Program-made: the position numbers and the translations under genes | Notes under the pieces: generated by a model | Databases searched by the model: none | Seen by the model: only the letters and a program-made list of their open reading frames with translations | What the model was told of the DNA's origin: nothing | Assembly: GCA_036721855.1 (NCBI GenBank) | Contig: DAIMKF010000007.1 | Span: 5,441 to 69,440, forward strand | Direction of reading: 5' to 3' | Length of the DNA stretch: 64,000 nucleotides | Origin: JAHDNZ01 sp036721855 | GTDB lineage: Bacteria > Bacillota > DTU065 | Shown: positions 45,624 to 54,317 of the stretch, in pieces | How the letters are laid out: each line of letters begins with the position of its first letter | Position numbering within the stretch: position 1 is the stretch's first letter

Positions 45624-45652
45624 AAAAGGGAGCCAAATTGGGGCTCCTTTTT
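45624..45652 (+). terminator. Terminator after 6S RNA
   Basis: GGAGCC (45629-45634) pairs with GGCTCC (45642-45647), extended by an A-run/T-run; five T follow. Confidence 0.82.
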
Positions 45653-45696
45653 GTTAATCTTTAAGAGCAACAACGAGGATTAAGGTGGTGCCAGCC

Positions 45697-46407
45697 ATGA
45701 GTCAGGACCATTATCTATCAAGGACAAGTCTTGTTATAGGCGAAAAAGCCCTTTTAAGGCTTTTTGAAAGCAGGGTTATTGTATGTGGCCTAGGTGGTGT
45801 TGGCAGTGCGGCTGCAGAGGCTTTAGCACGTTCAGGAATCGGGTTTTTAAAATTAATAGATGGTGATGTAGTTGATCAGACTAACCTAAATCGTCAACTG
45901 GTAGCATTGAGATCGAATATCGGCCAAGACAAGACTGAAGCATTAAAGAACAGACTCCTAGATGCTGCACCTTTGACTAAGGTTGAAGCTGTAAAGGTGT
46001 TTCTTACACCATTAAACCTTAAACAATATATTACTGATACTGACTATGTGGTTGATTGTATCGATGATGTCGAAGCTAAAACGGCTTTAATTGTTTACTG
46101 TATACAAAACAATATCAGGATTGTATCTTCTATGGGAGCTGGAGGGAGACTGGATCCCACACTTATTCGCAGTGGTGATATCTCAGAGACTAACACCGAT
46201 CCTTTGGCTAAAGTGATGCGTAAAAGACTTAAGGAGCAAGGTGTTAAAAAAGGGCTTAAAGTTATCTATTCGCTGGAAAAGCCTGTTAAAGCCACGGAAA
46301 TAGACGGGAGATTTCTAATTGGTTCAACAGCCTTTGTGCCTCCGGCTACAGGTCTTGCTCTAGCTTCTTTAGTAGTGAGAGACTTAATAAATGAGCCAAT
46401 TGTTTGA
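45697..46407 (+). CDS. tcdA: tRNA threonylcarbamoyladenosine dehydratase TcdA
   Basis: This E1-like enzyme cyclises t6A37 to ct6A with ATP. The 236-residue protein has VIVCGLGGVGSAAAEALARSG (nucleotide-binding, residues about 24-44), DGDVVDQTNLNRQ and CIDDVEAK, and MGAGGRLDPT. I choose ATG 45697 with AAGGTGGTG 6 bases upstream over GTG 45685. With mtaB at 15938 the organism carries two t6A hypermodification genes. Confidence 0.94.
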   Translation: MSQDHYLSRTSLVIGEKALLRLFESRVIVCGLGGVGSAAAEALARSGIGFLKLIDGDVVDQTNLNRQLVALRSNIGQDKTEALKNRLLDAAPLTKVEAVKVFLTPLNLKQYITDTDYVVDCIDDVEAKTALIVYCIQNNIRIVSSMGAGGRLDPTLIRSGDISETNTDPLAKVMRKRLKEQGVKKGLKVIYSLEKPVKATEIDGRFLIGSTAFVPPATGLALASLVVRDLINEPIV

Positions 46408-46511
46408 GCTTTGAGTTATAAAAAAGTAGGGACTAATATTCTCATAAAAGATACCTCTAATGCTATTTAAAACATGCTTGTTTTTGTCTCTGAGTGAGTG
46501 TGAACTAGATT

Positions 46512-46555
46512 TAAGACCAAGTTTGGCCTAGGCGAGCCTGGTCTTATTTTTTTTT
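46512..46555 (+). terminator. tcdA terminator
   Basis: TAAGACCA (46512-46519) pairs with TGGTCTTA (46539-46546) with an inner GGC/GCC stem, then nine T. Confidence 0.88.
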
Positions 46556-46568
46556 ATTATTTAGGGTG

Positions 46569-46597
46569 TTGACTATTAAGTAATTTTGCCTCATAAT
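46569..46597 (+). promoter_or_regulatory. SigA promoter of the symporter gene
   Basis: -35 TTGACT (46569-46574), 17-base spacer, -10 CATAAT (46592-46597). The resulting leader is about 135 bases. Confidence 0.65.
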
Positions 46598-46614
46598 CAA
46601 TTCTCGTAAAGTAT

Positions 46615-46636
46615 TTACTGCCATCTTTGGCAGTAA
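46615..46636 (+). other. Leader hairpin of the symporter mRNA
   Basis: TTACTGCC (46615-46622) pairs perfectly with GGCAGTAA (46629-46636) around a 6-base loop. No T run follows. It may protect the 5' end or bind a regulator. Confidence 0.5.
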
Positions 46637-46739
46637 GAAAAGTTGTTTGGTATAAGAGATTGTTATTAGGTTTATAAGAATTCAAAGTCCGGTAGTTTTG
46701 CCTTTTCTCTGGCAGAGTTAAAGGAGGAAGATCGATTTA

Positions 46740-48242
46740 ATGAACAATGCATGGGTAATAGGTGGCATAGCAGTATACATGTTAGTAATGCTCTACATAG
46801 GATATCTAACAAGTAAAAACATCAATAATTCAGAAGACTTTATTGTAGCTGGCAGAAGACTACCTTTAGGCTTAGCAACAGCTACACTTTTTGCTACATG
46901 GTTTGGTGGCGGCACTTCAATGGGTGCTGCCGGAGAATCATATTATAATGGTTTTTTGGGGGCCATTGCCGACCCCTTTGGAGCCGGTCTCTGTTTAATT
47001 TTGGGTGGTTTTTTCTTTGTTAGAACTATGAGACGGATGAAACTGCTTACTATTGCTGATTTTTTTGCTATTAAATATGGTAAGTTAAATGAACTGCTTT
47101 CATCAATCATAACCATTCCAGCTTTTGTCGGCTGGGTAGCTGCTGAACTTGTTGCCCTTGGTTTTATTGTTCATTCAGTTACGGGTCTTTCTCCAACCTG
47201 GGGGATAGTAATCTCAGCTTTGGTAGTGTTGTTTTATACCTACCAAGGTGGCATGTGGGCGGTAACCTTAACTGATTTTGTGCAGATGATAATATTGGTT
47301 CTGGGTCTTCTAATAATGTTTCCTATTGTTTTGCATGATATTGGCGGCTTTAATACCTTAGAGACCAAAATACCAAATGAGATGTTTTATTTCTTTCCAA
47401 GAAACGCCGGTTTAACAGATTGGTTATTTTATTTGCAAGCCTGGATAATAGTTGGCTTTGGTTCTATACCTGGCCAAGATTTAATGCAGAGAGCTCTATC
47501 CAGCAAAGATGAGAATACGGCTCAGAAAGCATCTTATTTTTCCGGTTTGGCTTATATTCTTCTTGGTATAATTCCGGTAACTTTAGGAATCATCGGACGA
47601 TTAGTTGTGCCTGAGATCCAAAACTCAGAGATGATTTTGGTTGTCTTAGCCCAGAAATACTTACCTAATCTGTTAGTGGCTTTATTTGTGGGCGCTTTGC
47701 TTTCGGCCATTATGTCTTCTTGTGATAGTGCCATACTTGCTCCTGCAAGCATTATTACCAGAAACATTGCTCCCCATATCAAAAAACTAACTCCAAAACA
47801 AGAATTACTTGTTGCACGTTATGCGACTTTGGGAATAACTCTAGCGTCTTTGGCTACAGCTTTATGGTTTCAAAACATCTATGATCTGATGGTCTCTTCT
47901 TGGGCTTTTTTGCTGGTCGGCTGTTTTGTACCTTTGGTGTTTGGTATTTGGAGCAAAAAGGCCAATACTCCGGCTGCTACAGCTTCGTCTTTACTTGGTT
48001 TTGGTTCCTGGATTTTGCTTTCTATCTTCTCACCCAATACACCCAACGATTTAATCGGTTTGGGTATCAGTTTTGGAGTTTATGTGGTTGTTATGCTTTC
48101 AACCTATAAAAAAGTTACTCCCAGACCACTTCTTGATATCTATGGCAACCCCATTGAATTAAAGTGGCGCGGTCCAATTCATCCCAAAGTATATGAACCA
48201 TCTCTAGAGCCGGTAAGCACTGGTTTCACGGCTAAAGAATAA
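46740..48242 (+). CDS. Sodium:solute symporter family protein
   Basis: The 500-residue SSF/SLC5 transporter has about 13 membrane segments, with SEDFIVAGRRLPLGLATATLFATWFGGG near the start and SAIMSSCDSAILAPASIITRN in the middle (the conserved sodium-site helix region). The substrate cannot be read from sequence; choline, proline, pantothenate or carboxylates are all known for this family. ATG 46740 follows AAAGGAGGAAG. It is a single-gene unit converging on a polysaccharide deacetylase. Confidence 0.9.
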   Translation: MNNAWVIGGIAVYMLVMLYIGYLTSKNINNSEDFIVAGRRLPLGLATATLFATWFGGGTSMGAAGESYYNGFLGAIADPFGAGLCLILGGFFFVRTMRRMKLLTIADFFAIKYGKLNELLSSIITIPAFVGWVAAELVALGFIVHSVTGLSPTWGIVISALVVLFYTYQGGMWAVTLTDFVQMIILVLGLLIMFPIVLHDIGGFNTLETKIPNEMFYFFPRNAGLTDWLFYLQAWIIVGFGSIPGQDLMQRALSSKDENTAQKASYFSGLAYILLGIIPVTLGIIGRLVVPEIQNSEMILVVLAQKYLPNLLVALFVGALLSAIMSSCDSAILAPASIITRNIAPHIKKLTPKQELLVARYATLGITLASLATALWFQNIYDLMVSSWAFLLVGCFVPLVFGIWSKKANTPAATASSLLGFGSWILLSIFSPNTPNDLIGLGISFGVYVVVMLSTYKKVTPRPLLDIYGNPIELKWRGPIHPKVYEPSLEPVSTGFTAKE

Positions 48243-48296
48243 AAAACACCCCTCAAAAGGACAACCTTCGACCTGTTCTTTGAGGGTGTTTTTTTA
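48241..48296. terminator. Bidirectional terminator between symporter and deacetylase genes
   Basis: An A-run plus CACC(C)CTCAAA on the left pairs with TTTGAGGGTG plus a seven-T run on the right (one bulged C), continuing into a wobble-paired AGGACA/TGTTCT inner stem. It serves both converging genes. Confidence 0.85.
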
Positions 48297-48302
48297 TTAT
48301 AC

Positions 48303-49361
48303 TTAATTAATCACAAAAGACCAGCCATAGATATACATTCTCCCATCACTGCCAAGCAAGCGAACTGTGAGGTTGTGGTGTCCGTAAGAAATCGTTGGTG
48401 TTTCGACTACTATACGTTGTTTTTGTTGATCAAATCTAGCATCAAGCTCTTCACTTTCCAAATCAGCAAAAACCTTTTTAACCTCCAGACCGGCAGGTAG
48501 GTCTACATCGACAATAACGGTATTAGGTCTGTAATTTATAACCTGGGCTTGAGCGGGAATAGTTTTAATAACTTCTAAAGGTGAACTACTGACTTTGTAA
48601 GCAAAATCTTGAAGGGTATCTTTGGCATAGAGCATATGTCTTTTTAGACGATAAGGATTAGGCGTAAAAGTATTAGGGCCTTCTTCAATTAAAAAGCAAG
48701 CACTAAAACCAGCCTCCTTGGCCCAAGCTTCAACTTCCTTGGTATAGGCACCATAAGGATAGGCTAAGGCAGAGACCTGGCTTCCAAGGAAACGTTCAAT
48801 TAGTTTTTTGTTTTCAACCATCTCAGTTAAAGCAGCAGCTTTATTGTTTGGTGCAAATTGACTGAGATCAGCATGAGATATAGTGTGGGCCTGAATAGAC
48901 CAGCCTTTTTGCTGCAGTTGCTTTAATTCCGGGACCGAAAGCCCACCCGGATGAGAGTAGTCTTTAATACGGTTTGAATAGATAAAAAGGGTGGCAGGCA
49001 ACCGGTGTTTTTCTAAAATAGGTGCGGCATTGGTTAAGGTTTCTTGGTAGCCGTCATCAAAAGTTATTAAAACTGCTTTGGCGGGTAAGGTTTTTTCTCC
49101 GGACAGAAAAGCCATAAAACTATCAAAGTCAATCACTTGGTAACCGTTTTCCTTTAACCAGTTAAGCTGGCTATCAAACATGTAAGTGGAAACATCGATA
49201 AAAGATGGTCCTCCATCTATAATCCGATGGTAGGCAAGAACAGTAATTGTAGGGACATTGCTCTCAGGTATGGTAAACTTATATTCTTCCTGTTTACAGC
49301 CTGTAAAAAGCAAGAGGCTAAGAATTAGAACACAGATTAAAAACAGGCGGTTATTTTTCAT
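48303..49361 (-). CDS. Lipoprotein polysaccharide deacetylase (NodB domain)
   Basis: The 352-residue protein has a lipoprotein signal peptide ending in LFTGC (Cys near residue 22) and a carbohydrate esterase 4 domain: VLAYHRI, ITFDDGYQETL (catalytic and metal Asp), HTISHADL (metal His pair) and LAYPYGAYT. A C-terminal beta-sandwich-like region of about 90 residues follows. It probably deacetylates a cell-surface glycan. I choose ATG 49361 because GAGAGGAAG is 6-7 bases upstream; TTG 49367 is too close. It is co-oriented with the esterase gene 17 bases upstream. Confidence 0.9.
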   Translation of the reverse strand: MKNNRLFLICVLILSLLLFTGCKQEEYKFTIPESNVPTITVLAYHRIIDGGPSFIDVSTYMFDSQLNWLKENGYQVIDFDSFMAFLSGEKTLPAKAVLITFDDGYQETLTNAAPILEKHRLPATLFIYSNRIKDYSHPGGLSVPELKQLQQKGWSIQAHTISHADLSQFAPNNKAAALTEMVENKKLIERFLGSQVSALAYPYGAYTKEVEAWAKEAGFSACFLIEEGPNTFTPNPYRLKRHMLYAKDTLQDFAYKVSSSPLEVIKTIPAQAQVINYRPNTVIVDVDLPAGLEVKKVFADLESEELDARFDQQKQRIVVETPTISYGHHNLTVRLLGSDGRMYIYGWSFVIN

Positions 49362-49378
49362 ATTCAACTTCCTCTCAG

Positions 49379-50323
49379 TTAAGGTTTAAGATGAGAAAGA
49401 GCAAATTCCATAGCCTTTTGACTAAATAGATCTCCACCTCCATCATGGCCGCTAAATGGGTAGACTAATATTTTCTTGGCAGAGTTAATACGATTATAAG
49501 CAGCGAAAACAGTTTTTGGTAAGCAGACTGGATCTTGCAGACCAACAGAGACTAAAACGGGGCATTTAATATTTTCCGCTAAATTTAGGATATCGAAATA
49601 ACTTAAAGTATTGAAAAAAGCCGGGGCTTTATCCGGGTAGAGTTTTAAGTATTCCATAACTTCTTTAAGCGAGCTGTTGGAATGGAGTACGCCATATTCC
49701 ATATAACACATATTGGGTACGGAGGCGATACAAAGCGATACATTTTCACTTAAGGCAGTAGTGGCTAAAGCTAGTCCCCCACCTTGTGAACCGCCTTGAA
49801 CCATAATCTTGGTAGCATCTATATCAGGTAAGCTTAAAGCCAAATCTACCATTCTTAGTGCATCCACAATTATACGACGATAATAGCAGTTAAACGGGTT
49901 ATCTAAATCTTGTGTCATCCAGCCGGGTACACGTCCGTTATCATACCCACTATCACCACTTTCGCCAACCTGGCCACGCAGATCAAAGGCTAAGACGGCA
50001 ATACCGTTTAATAAGTAGGACGAAAAGGCAAAAGGAGAGGAAGCGTAACCTCTGTAGCCATGGAAGAATAAAGCTAAGGGGTATTTTTTGGATTCATCTA
50101 AAGGTAACAGGTAGTAACCATAAAGTTTCGTATCGGCAAAACCCACAAGGGTCACTTTGTAGATCCTAGCATTAAGTGGGAAAGAAGTTTTTTCTAAAGA
50201 AAACTCTAAATTTTCTCGGGCCAGAGTTTTAGTTTGTTTCCAAAACTCATCAAAGTCTGCTGGCTTTTGAATTTCAGCTTGATAATTGTAGAGATCAGCA
50301 ACCAATTTTTCATAAAGAAACAT
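49379..50323 (-). CDS. Acetyl xylan esterase / cephalosporin-C deacetylase family (CE7) esterase
   Basis: The 314-residue alpha/beta hydrolase matches CE7: DLRGQVGES (RGQ motif), GGSQGGGLALA (nucleophile Ser), a catalytic Asp region VSVGLQDPVCLPKTVFAAYN and the catalytic His in PFSGHDGGG, where the family usually has HE. It probably removes acetyl groups from oligosaccharides; no signal peptide is seen, so it acts inside the cell. ATG start with AGGAGGTTATTTAA upstream. It sits directly upstream of the deacetylase gene, so both may handle acetylated sugars. Confidence 0.87.
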   Translation of the reverse strand: MFLYEKLVADLYNYQAEIQKPADFDEFWKQTKTLARENLEFSLEKTSFPLNARIYKVTLVGFADTKLYGYYLLPLDESKKYPLALFFHGYRGYASSPFAFSSYLLNGIAVLAFDLRGQVGESGDSGYDNGRVPGWMTQDLDNPFNCYYRRIIVDALRMVDLALSLPDIDATKIMVQGGSQGGGLALATTALSENVSLCIASVPNMCYMEYGVLHSNSSLKEVMEYLKLYPDKAPAFFNTLSYFDILNLAENIKCPVLVSVGLQDPVCLPKTVFAAYNRINSAKKILVYPFSGHDGGGDLFSQKAMEFALSHLKP

Positions 50324-50876
50324 TTAAATAACCTCCTAAATGGCTTGTATTTATTCAGATATATGCTTAAATGTGTTTGGTAATCTGTTTTTAATATACG
50401 CATAATAAAAACAAAGACCTTCTTTTTTGATTTCTCCCTTTAAACCTGTGTTTTGAACAAAGGATGGTTTATCGCTCCTTGTGGTGTTTGCGTAGTTTTT
50501 GGACAGCTACTTCATTTAGGCCCTGGATTTAGCAGTCTTTATCTCCAGCAAATAGCACAAAACCAGTATCTTTAAAAGATAAAAATACCACCGAAAACTA
50601 GGTATTAGCCTTAAATCAAGAGGTAATCAGAACATTGGTTGGCTATAGTAGACCTGTTTTCTAAGGTATCAAGATCCATGGCTTTGGTTGCAACTGCTCA
50701 TTGGGGATTAATCTAAGGTGGATATTGGCTACTTGCTAGGTGGACTTAGGCTTTTATAGCAAAAAGCATAGTGCTAAAATTAATCTAAGCGTTATAACTA
50801 TTGACTTGATGCTTATAGAAGTTTTTTAATATCTTAATACATTGCGTTAGAGTTATTTACCACGATTAATGATCAG
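50324..50876. other. Intergenic region (about 550 bases), no gene seen
   Basis: Every frame is broken by stops and there is no ribosome-site/start pair apart from the esterase AGGAGG at its left end. No tRNA, repeat or riboswitch fold is evident. It may be a decayed gene, but I recognise no residual protein. Confidence 0.5.
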
Positions 50877-50913
50877 AAAAAGCGAATAGATAAGTGACAC
50901 TTATCTATTCGCT
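50877..50913 (-). terminator. Terminator of the beta-propeller gene
   Basis: AGCGAATAGATAAGTG (50881-50896) is the exact complement of CACTTATCTATTCGCT (50898-50913), a 16-bp stem; on the minus strand it is followed by TTTTC. Confidence 0.8.
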
Positions 50914-50928
50914 GAATAAGTTTAGTTG

Positions 50929-51798
50929 TTATTTACTGTAACCTCTTACCAGACCACCAATATTAGATTGCTCTTCAACGATAAATAGTCTTGAACCATC
51001 CTTGGTAACCGCTATACCGCCAATATTGGATGTAATTCCAAGTTCAGCACGTGAAAGTTCAGTAACCTTACCATTTTCCCAAATGGAAACAGCTACAGTA
51101 GGATTAGAGTAGTGAGAAACATAAATTCTACCGGCATCATCGGCTGCAACTGCATGACCAGATGTATCTAAGGAGGCAAGCTTGGTTACTTTACCGGTAG
51201 CTAAATCGATCTTATAAAGGATGGAGTTGCCAAAATCAACTGCATAAATATTACCATTTTTAATACAGGGCAGGCGAATATCACCGACATCGGCCCAGCC
51301 AGAATTAGCCCATTTGGTATCGAGATCTATTTCGCCTTTATAAAACTTTAATTTGTAAATTCCGCCGTCACCTTTGCGATCACCGGCATAGATGTTGCCA
51401 TCTTTATCAACAACAAGGCCTTCACAGTCGACAATACCAAAGTCTTCGATCAGATAGGTTTCTACATGAAAAAGCTCGGAATCAAATTGATAAATTTCCA
51501 AGACATCGCTACCGGGAGCATAGACATCGCCTTTTTCATTGACATAAACTGCTTTTGCCCAAGCACCGGCATTAAAATCGGTTAAGTTTACTTCATCTAA
51601 TAGGTCACCGTATTTGCTATCAAAGGATATAACCTTCCTATCACGTATGGCACCTACATAAAAAATTTTTTCATCAGGACTTAAGGATATACCACGAGCG
51701 GTTTCACCGACCGGAACTTCTAAGTCCTCTTTATAGGCCATAGCAGGTACAACACTTACAATTAAAAGTACAATAAATAACAAGGTGAACCTTTTCAT
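50929..51798 (-). CDS. Secreted beta-propeller (NHL/SMP-30-like) protein
   Basis: The 289-residue protein has a signal peptide with a likely cut after AMA (about residue 21) and repeated propeller blades with patterns such as GLVVDKDGNIYAGDRKGDGGIYKL, NGNIYAVDFGNSILYKIDLATG and GRIYVSHYSNP. No membrane anchor, sortase motif or catalytic residues can be assigned. It may bind a ligand or protein at the cell surface. ATG start with GGAGGGGGATTAGT upstream. It stands alone between two long non-coding stretches and has its own terminator. Confidence 0.8.
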   Translation of the reverse strand: MKRFTLLFIVLLIVSVVPAMAYKEDLEVPVGETARGISLSPDEKIFYVGAIRDRKVISFDSKYGDLLDEVNLTDFNAGAWAKAVYVNEKGDVYAPGSDVLEIYQFDSELFHVETYLIEDFGIVDCEGLVVDKDGNIYAGDRKGDGGIYKLKFYKGEIDLDTKWANSGWADVGDIRLPCIKNGNIYAVDFGNSILYKIDLATGKVTKLASLDTSGHAVAADDAGRIYVSHYSNPTVAVSIWENGKVTELSRAELGITSNIGGIAVTKDGSRLFIVEEQSNIGGLVRGYSK

Positions 51799-52520
51799 AC
51801 TAATCCCCCTCCAAACATTTAATTTGTTAAGGTTCTGTTAAGGAATTCTGGTCCTGAACTATTTTTCCTGCTTAGAAATGTAGTTCTTCAAAGAAAAGGG
51901 GCTTTTTATAAGAGTTATAAAGTACTTTACTTCTAAATAAAAGGAAGTTATTTATTTAACTGGAAATAAATAGGTAAGGATATAACCGTTAAACATAAAA
52001 TTCAATTAAAAAAATAGATAAGCATAATGATTTGGTTTATATGTGTTAGGCATTGGTGGATTATTGTTATCTCATATGCTATTAATTATTGTTAAGTTCT
52101 TTCCAAATGGCTCTAGGATCGAATCCTTCTTCCGTTTTTTATTACGGTTTCTATTTTGTTACATTTTTTACCCCATCTGAAGTTTCAATAGATATACTGA
52201 TAACAGAATTCAAACCTGAAGAGATAATTTTATTAGAAGACATAGTAAACTGAATACCGTAGGAAAGTTGCAATGTTATTCTTGACAGCAGTCGATACAA
52301 TTGCTGTAGATATCACCTTTTTAAACCAAAGTAAAAAAGCTATGGCCAATACTCCACCTGCTAAGGCATGTAATAAATAACTTAGTATTATGTTGTGTTC
52401 TTATTGGTGAGATTTACCCCAAGGTAGTAAAAAAAACTTGACTCAGGTGTGTGTTTCAGGCATTGGTGGTATTTACCGGCTGCTTTTTTCCCTGTCAATA
52501 TTTAATTAATCTCTCTCTAG
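51799..52520. other. Intergenic region (about 720 bases)
   Basis: AT-rich stretch between divergent genes. It holds the promoter-proximal parts of the propeller and cdaA genes and two short overlapping minus-strand frames (listed separately). A GGATCGAATCC segment at about 52116-52126 looks like a tRNA T-arm but no tRNA can be folded around it. Confidence 0.5.
52151..52400 (-). pseudogene. Possible remnant of a small membrane protein gene
   Basis: Two overlapping minus-strand frames look protein-like but neither is complete. One (about 52233-52400) encodes a membrane segment LLHALAGGVLAIAFLLWFKK without a start codon; the other (52151-52300, TTG start possible) encodes about 49 residues including SSNKIISSGLNSVISISIET. 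A single frameshift could join them. There is no ribosome binding site. Low confidence. Confidence 0.25.
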
Positions 52521-52529
52521 TGATAAAAT
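52521..52529 (+). promoter_or_regulatory. Extended -10 promoter of cdaA-cdaR-glmM
   Basis: TGATAAAAT: TG, one base, then TAAAAT (52524-52529), with a weak TTTAAT at -35 position (52501-52506, 17-base spacer). It lies about 57 bases before the cdaA start. Confidence 0.45.
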
Positions 52530-52585
52530 AGAGAAAACATCAACTTTGGTAGCTAGAATTGCTTAGCTTGCCGGGAGGTATTAGC

Positions 52586-53404
52586 ATGTTAAGCGTTTTT
52601 CAAAATATTGGGCTTTTAGACATTATTGATATTTTATTAGTAGCAGCTGTGGTCTACCGGACAATGCTGTTTATTAAAGGAACCAGAGCTGTTTCACTTA
52701 TTAAAGGTGTAGCCATTATTTTTGTAGCTAGTATTTTAAGTAAACTTTTAGGTTTCAAGACCGTAAACTGGCTTATACAGCAACTGGTGACACTTTTTTT
52801 AGTCGCTTTGCCAATTGTTTTTTACCCTGAACTGAGAAAAACACTTGAGCGATTAGGAAGAGGCAACTTCTTTCAAAAAGATGAACGTTTTAATATCTTT
52901 GAGCGAGGGCAGTCCCAAAAAGCAGTAGGTGAAATTGTTAAAGCAGCAGAGAAATTCTCAGAGCAGGGTATAGGTGCCTTAATTGTGCTTAAACAAGATA
53001 GCGGTCTTATGGAGTATGTCGAAACAGGAACTTTGATTGATGCCCTTGTAAACGCAGCTATGCTGGAAACTATTTTCTTTCCCAACTCAGCTTTGCATGA
53101 TGGTGCAGTTATTATTGAAGGAGATAGAATCATTGCTGCCGGCTGCCTATTGCCACTTTCAGATAACCTTGATCTGTCCAGAGAACTTGGCACAAGACAC
53201 AGAGCGGCAGTTGGTCTTTCTGAACTATCAGATGCTCTAGTTGTTGTTGTCTCCGAGGAAACAGGTAGTATCTCTTTAGCTGAAGATGGCAAACTGCAAC
53301 GTTATCTAACTCCCAAGCAGCTACAAGAAAGACTGCTATCCAATAGAAAACCTATAGAACGTTTCTGGCCCTTTGGACGGGAGGGAAAGAAGCATGAAGA
53401 TTAG
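52586..53404 (+). CDS. cdaA: Diadenylate cyclase CdaA
   Basis: The 272-residue enzyme makes c-di-AMP from ATP. It has three N-terminal membrane segments (residues about 10-85) and a DAC domain with LHDGAVII (DGA motif) and GTRHRAAVG (RHR motif). I choose ATG 52586 with GGGAGGT upstream. It overlaps cdaR by 11 bases; cdaA-cdaR-glmM is the conserved module in which CdaR and GlmM modulate cyclase activity. The matching phosphodiesterase PgpH is at 24445-26592. Confidence 0.97.
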   Translation: MLSVFQNIGLLDIIDILLVAAVVYRTMLFIKGTRAVSLIKGVAIIFVASILSKLLGFKTVNWLIQQLVTLFLVALPIVFYPELRKTLERLGRGNFFQKDERFNIFERGQSQKAVGEIVKAAEKFSEQGIGALIVLKQDSGLMEYVETGTLIDALVNAAMLETIFFPNSALHDGAVIIEGDRIIAAGCLLPLSDNLDLSRELGTRHRAAVGLSELSDALVVVVSEETGSISLAEDGKLQRYLTPKQLQERLLSNRKPIERFWPFGREGKKHED

Positions 53405-54317
53405 AATTAATAATACTGATTTATATTTAAGAGTTTTATCTTTAGTGATAGCAATTATCTTTTGGATCTTTGCCCAACAAAACATGCAGGTTCCTAATAT
53501 TAGTGAAAAGGAACAATATCAAAGAATTATGAAGGACGTTGTGTTTAAAGATCTTAAAGAAGGAACTATGATTACATCTCCTGTTCCGGAAGTTTTTGTC
53601 GAGATTTCGGGTTCATTTTGGGCTCTCAATCAGAAGCAGGATGAAATCCTGGTTTATGCAAGCTTAGAAAAGAAAAGTTCGGGAAAACACAGCGTTAAAG
53701 TCACGGTAAAGGCTCCCGAGGGTATTAACATAATTCAATATTATCCAGAAGAAATTGATGTTAGAGTGGAGAAAAAAATAAGCAAAGAGTTACAGATCGA
53801 GCCTTTATATACGGGAAGTTTAGCTTTAGAATATAAGATTGAAAATATTGCTATTGAGCCTCAAAAAGTAACTTTAAGTGGGCCTGAATCTATAATTAAC
53901 TTAGCTAATAAAGCCAATATCTTAATAGATATGTCTAAAACAAAACCGGGGCAGTATAAGAAAGACCTGCCTATTCATATTAAAACCAAGGATGACCAAA
54001 CAATTAAGGACCTCGAGACTGACCCCCAATTTGCTGAAGTTAATTGGCAGGTAATAAGACAAGAAGGAGAAAAAGTCAAAGTTGCAGTAAACCTGGTAGA
54101 AAAAAATACTGATTTAGATATAAAAATTACTCCTGAGGAAGTATTGGTTTTTGGCAATAAAAACAAAATTGATACGATTTATACAGAACCAGTAGAACTA
54201 AACAAATTACCATATACAGGAGAGATAGATTTAAAAGCGCCTGCTGGTGTCGGAATTTGGCCTAAAAAAGTTCAAATAAGGGTGGAGAAAAAAAAGGCTG
54301 TTGAGGGGGAAAACTAA
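53394..54317 (+). CDS. cdaR: CdaA regulator CdaR (YbbR)
   Basis: The 307-residue protein has one N-terminal membrane segment (LYLRVLSLVIAIIFWIFA) and three extracellular YbbR repeats (VEISGSFWAL, VTLSGPESII and VLVFGNKNKI mark similar positions in successive repeats). It regulates CdaA from the outer face of the membrane. I choose ATG 53394 with GGGAGGGAAAG upstream, overlapping cdaA. Its stop codon overlaps the glmM start. Confidence 0.93.
   Translation: MKIRINNTDLYLRVLSLVIAIIFWIFAQQNMQVPNISEKEQYQRIMKDVVFKDLKEGTMITSPVPEVFVEISGSFWALNQKQDEILVYASLEKKSSGKHSVKVTVKAPEGINIIQYYPEEIDVRVEKKISKELQIEPLYTGSLALEYKIENIAIEPQKVTLSGPESIINLANKANILIDMSKTKPGQYKKDLPIHIKTKDDQTIKDLETDPQFAEVNWQVIRQEGEKVKVAVNLVEKNTDLDIKITPEEVLVFGNKNKIDTIYTEPVELNKLPYTGEIDLKAPAGVGIWPKKVQIRVEKKKAVEGEN

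Noticed and set aside
52100..52145. tRNA-like T-arm (GGATCGAATCC)
   Set aside because: No acceptor, D or anticodon stem can be built around it, and there is no CCA-compatible end.
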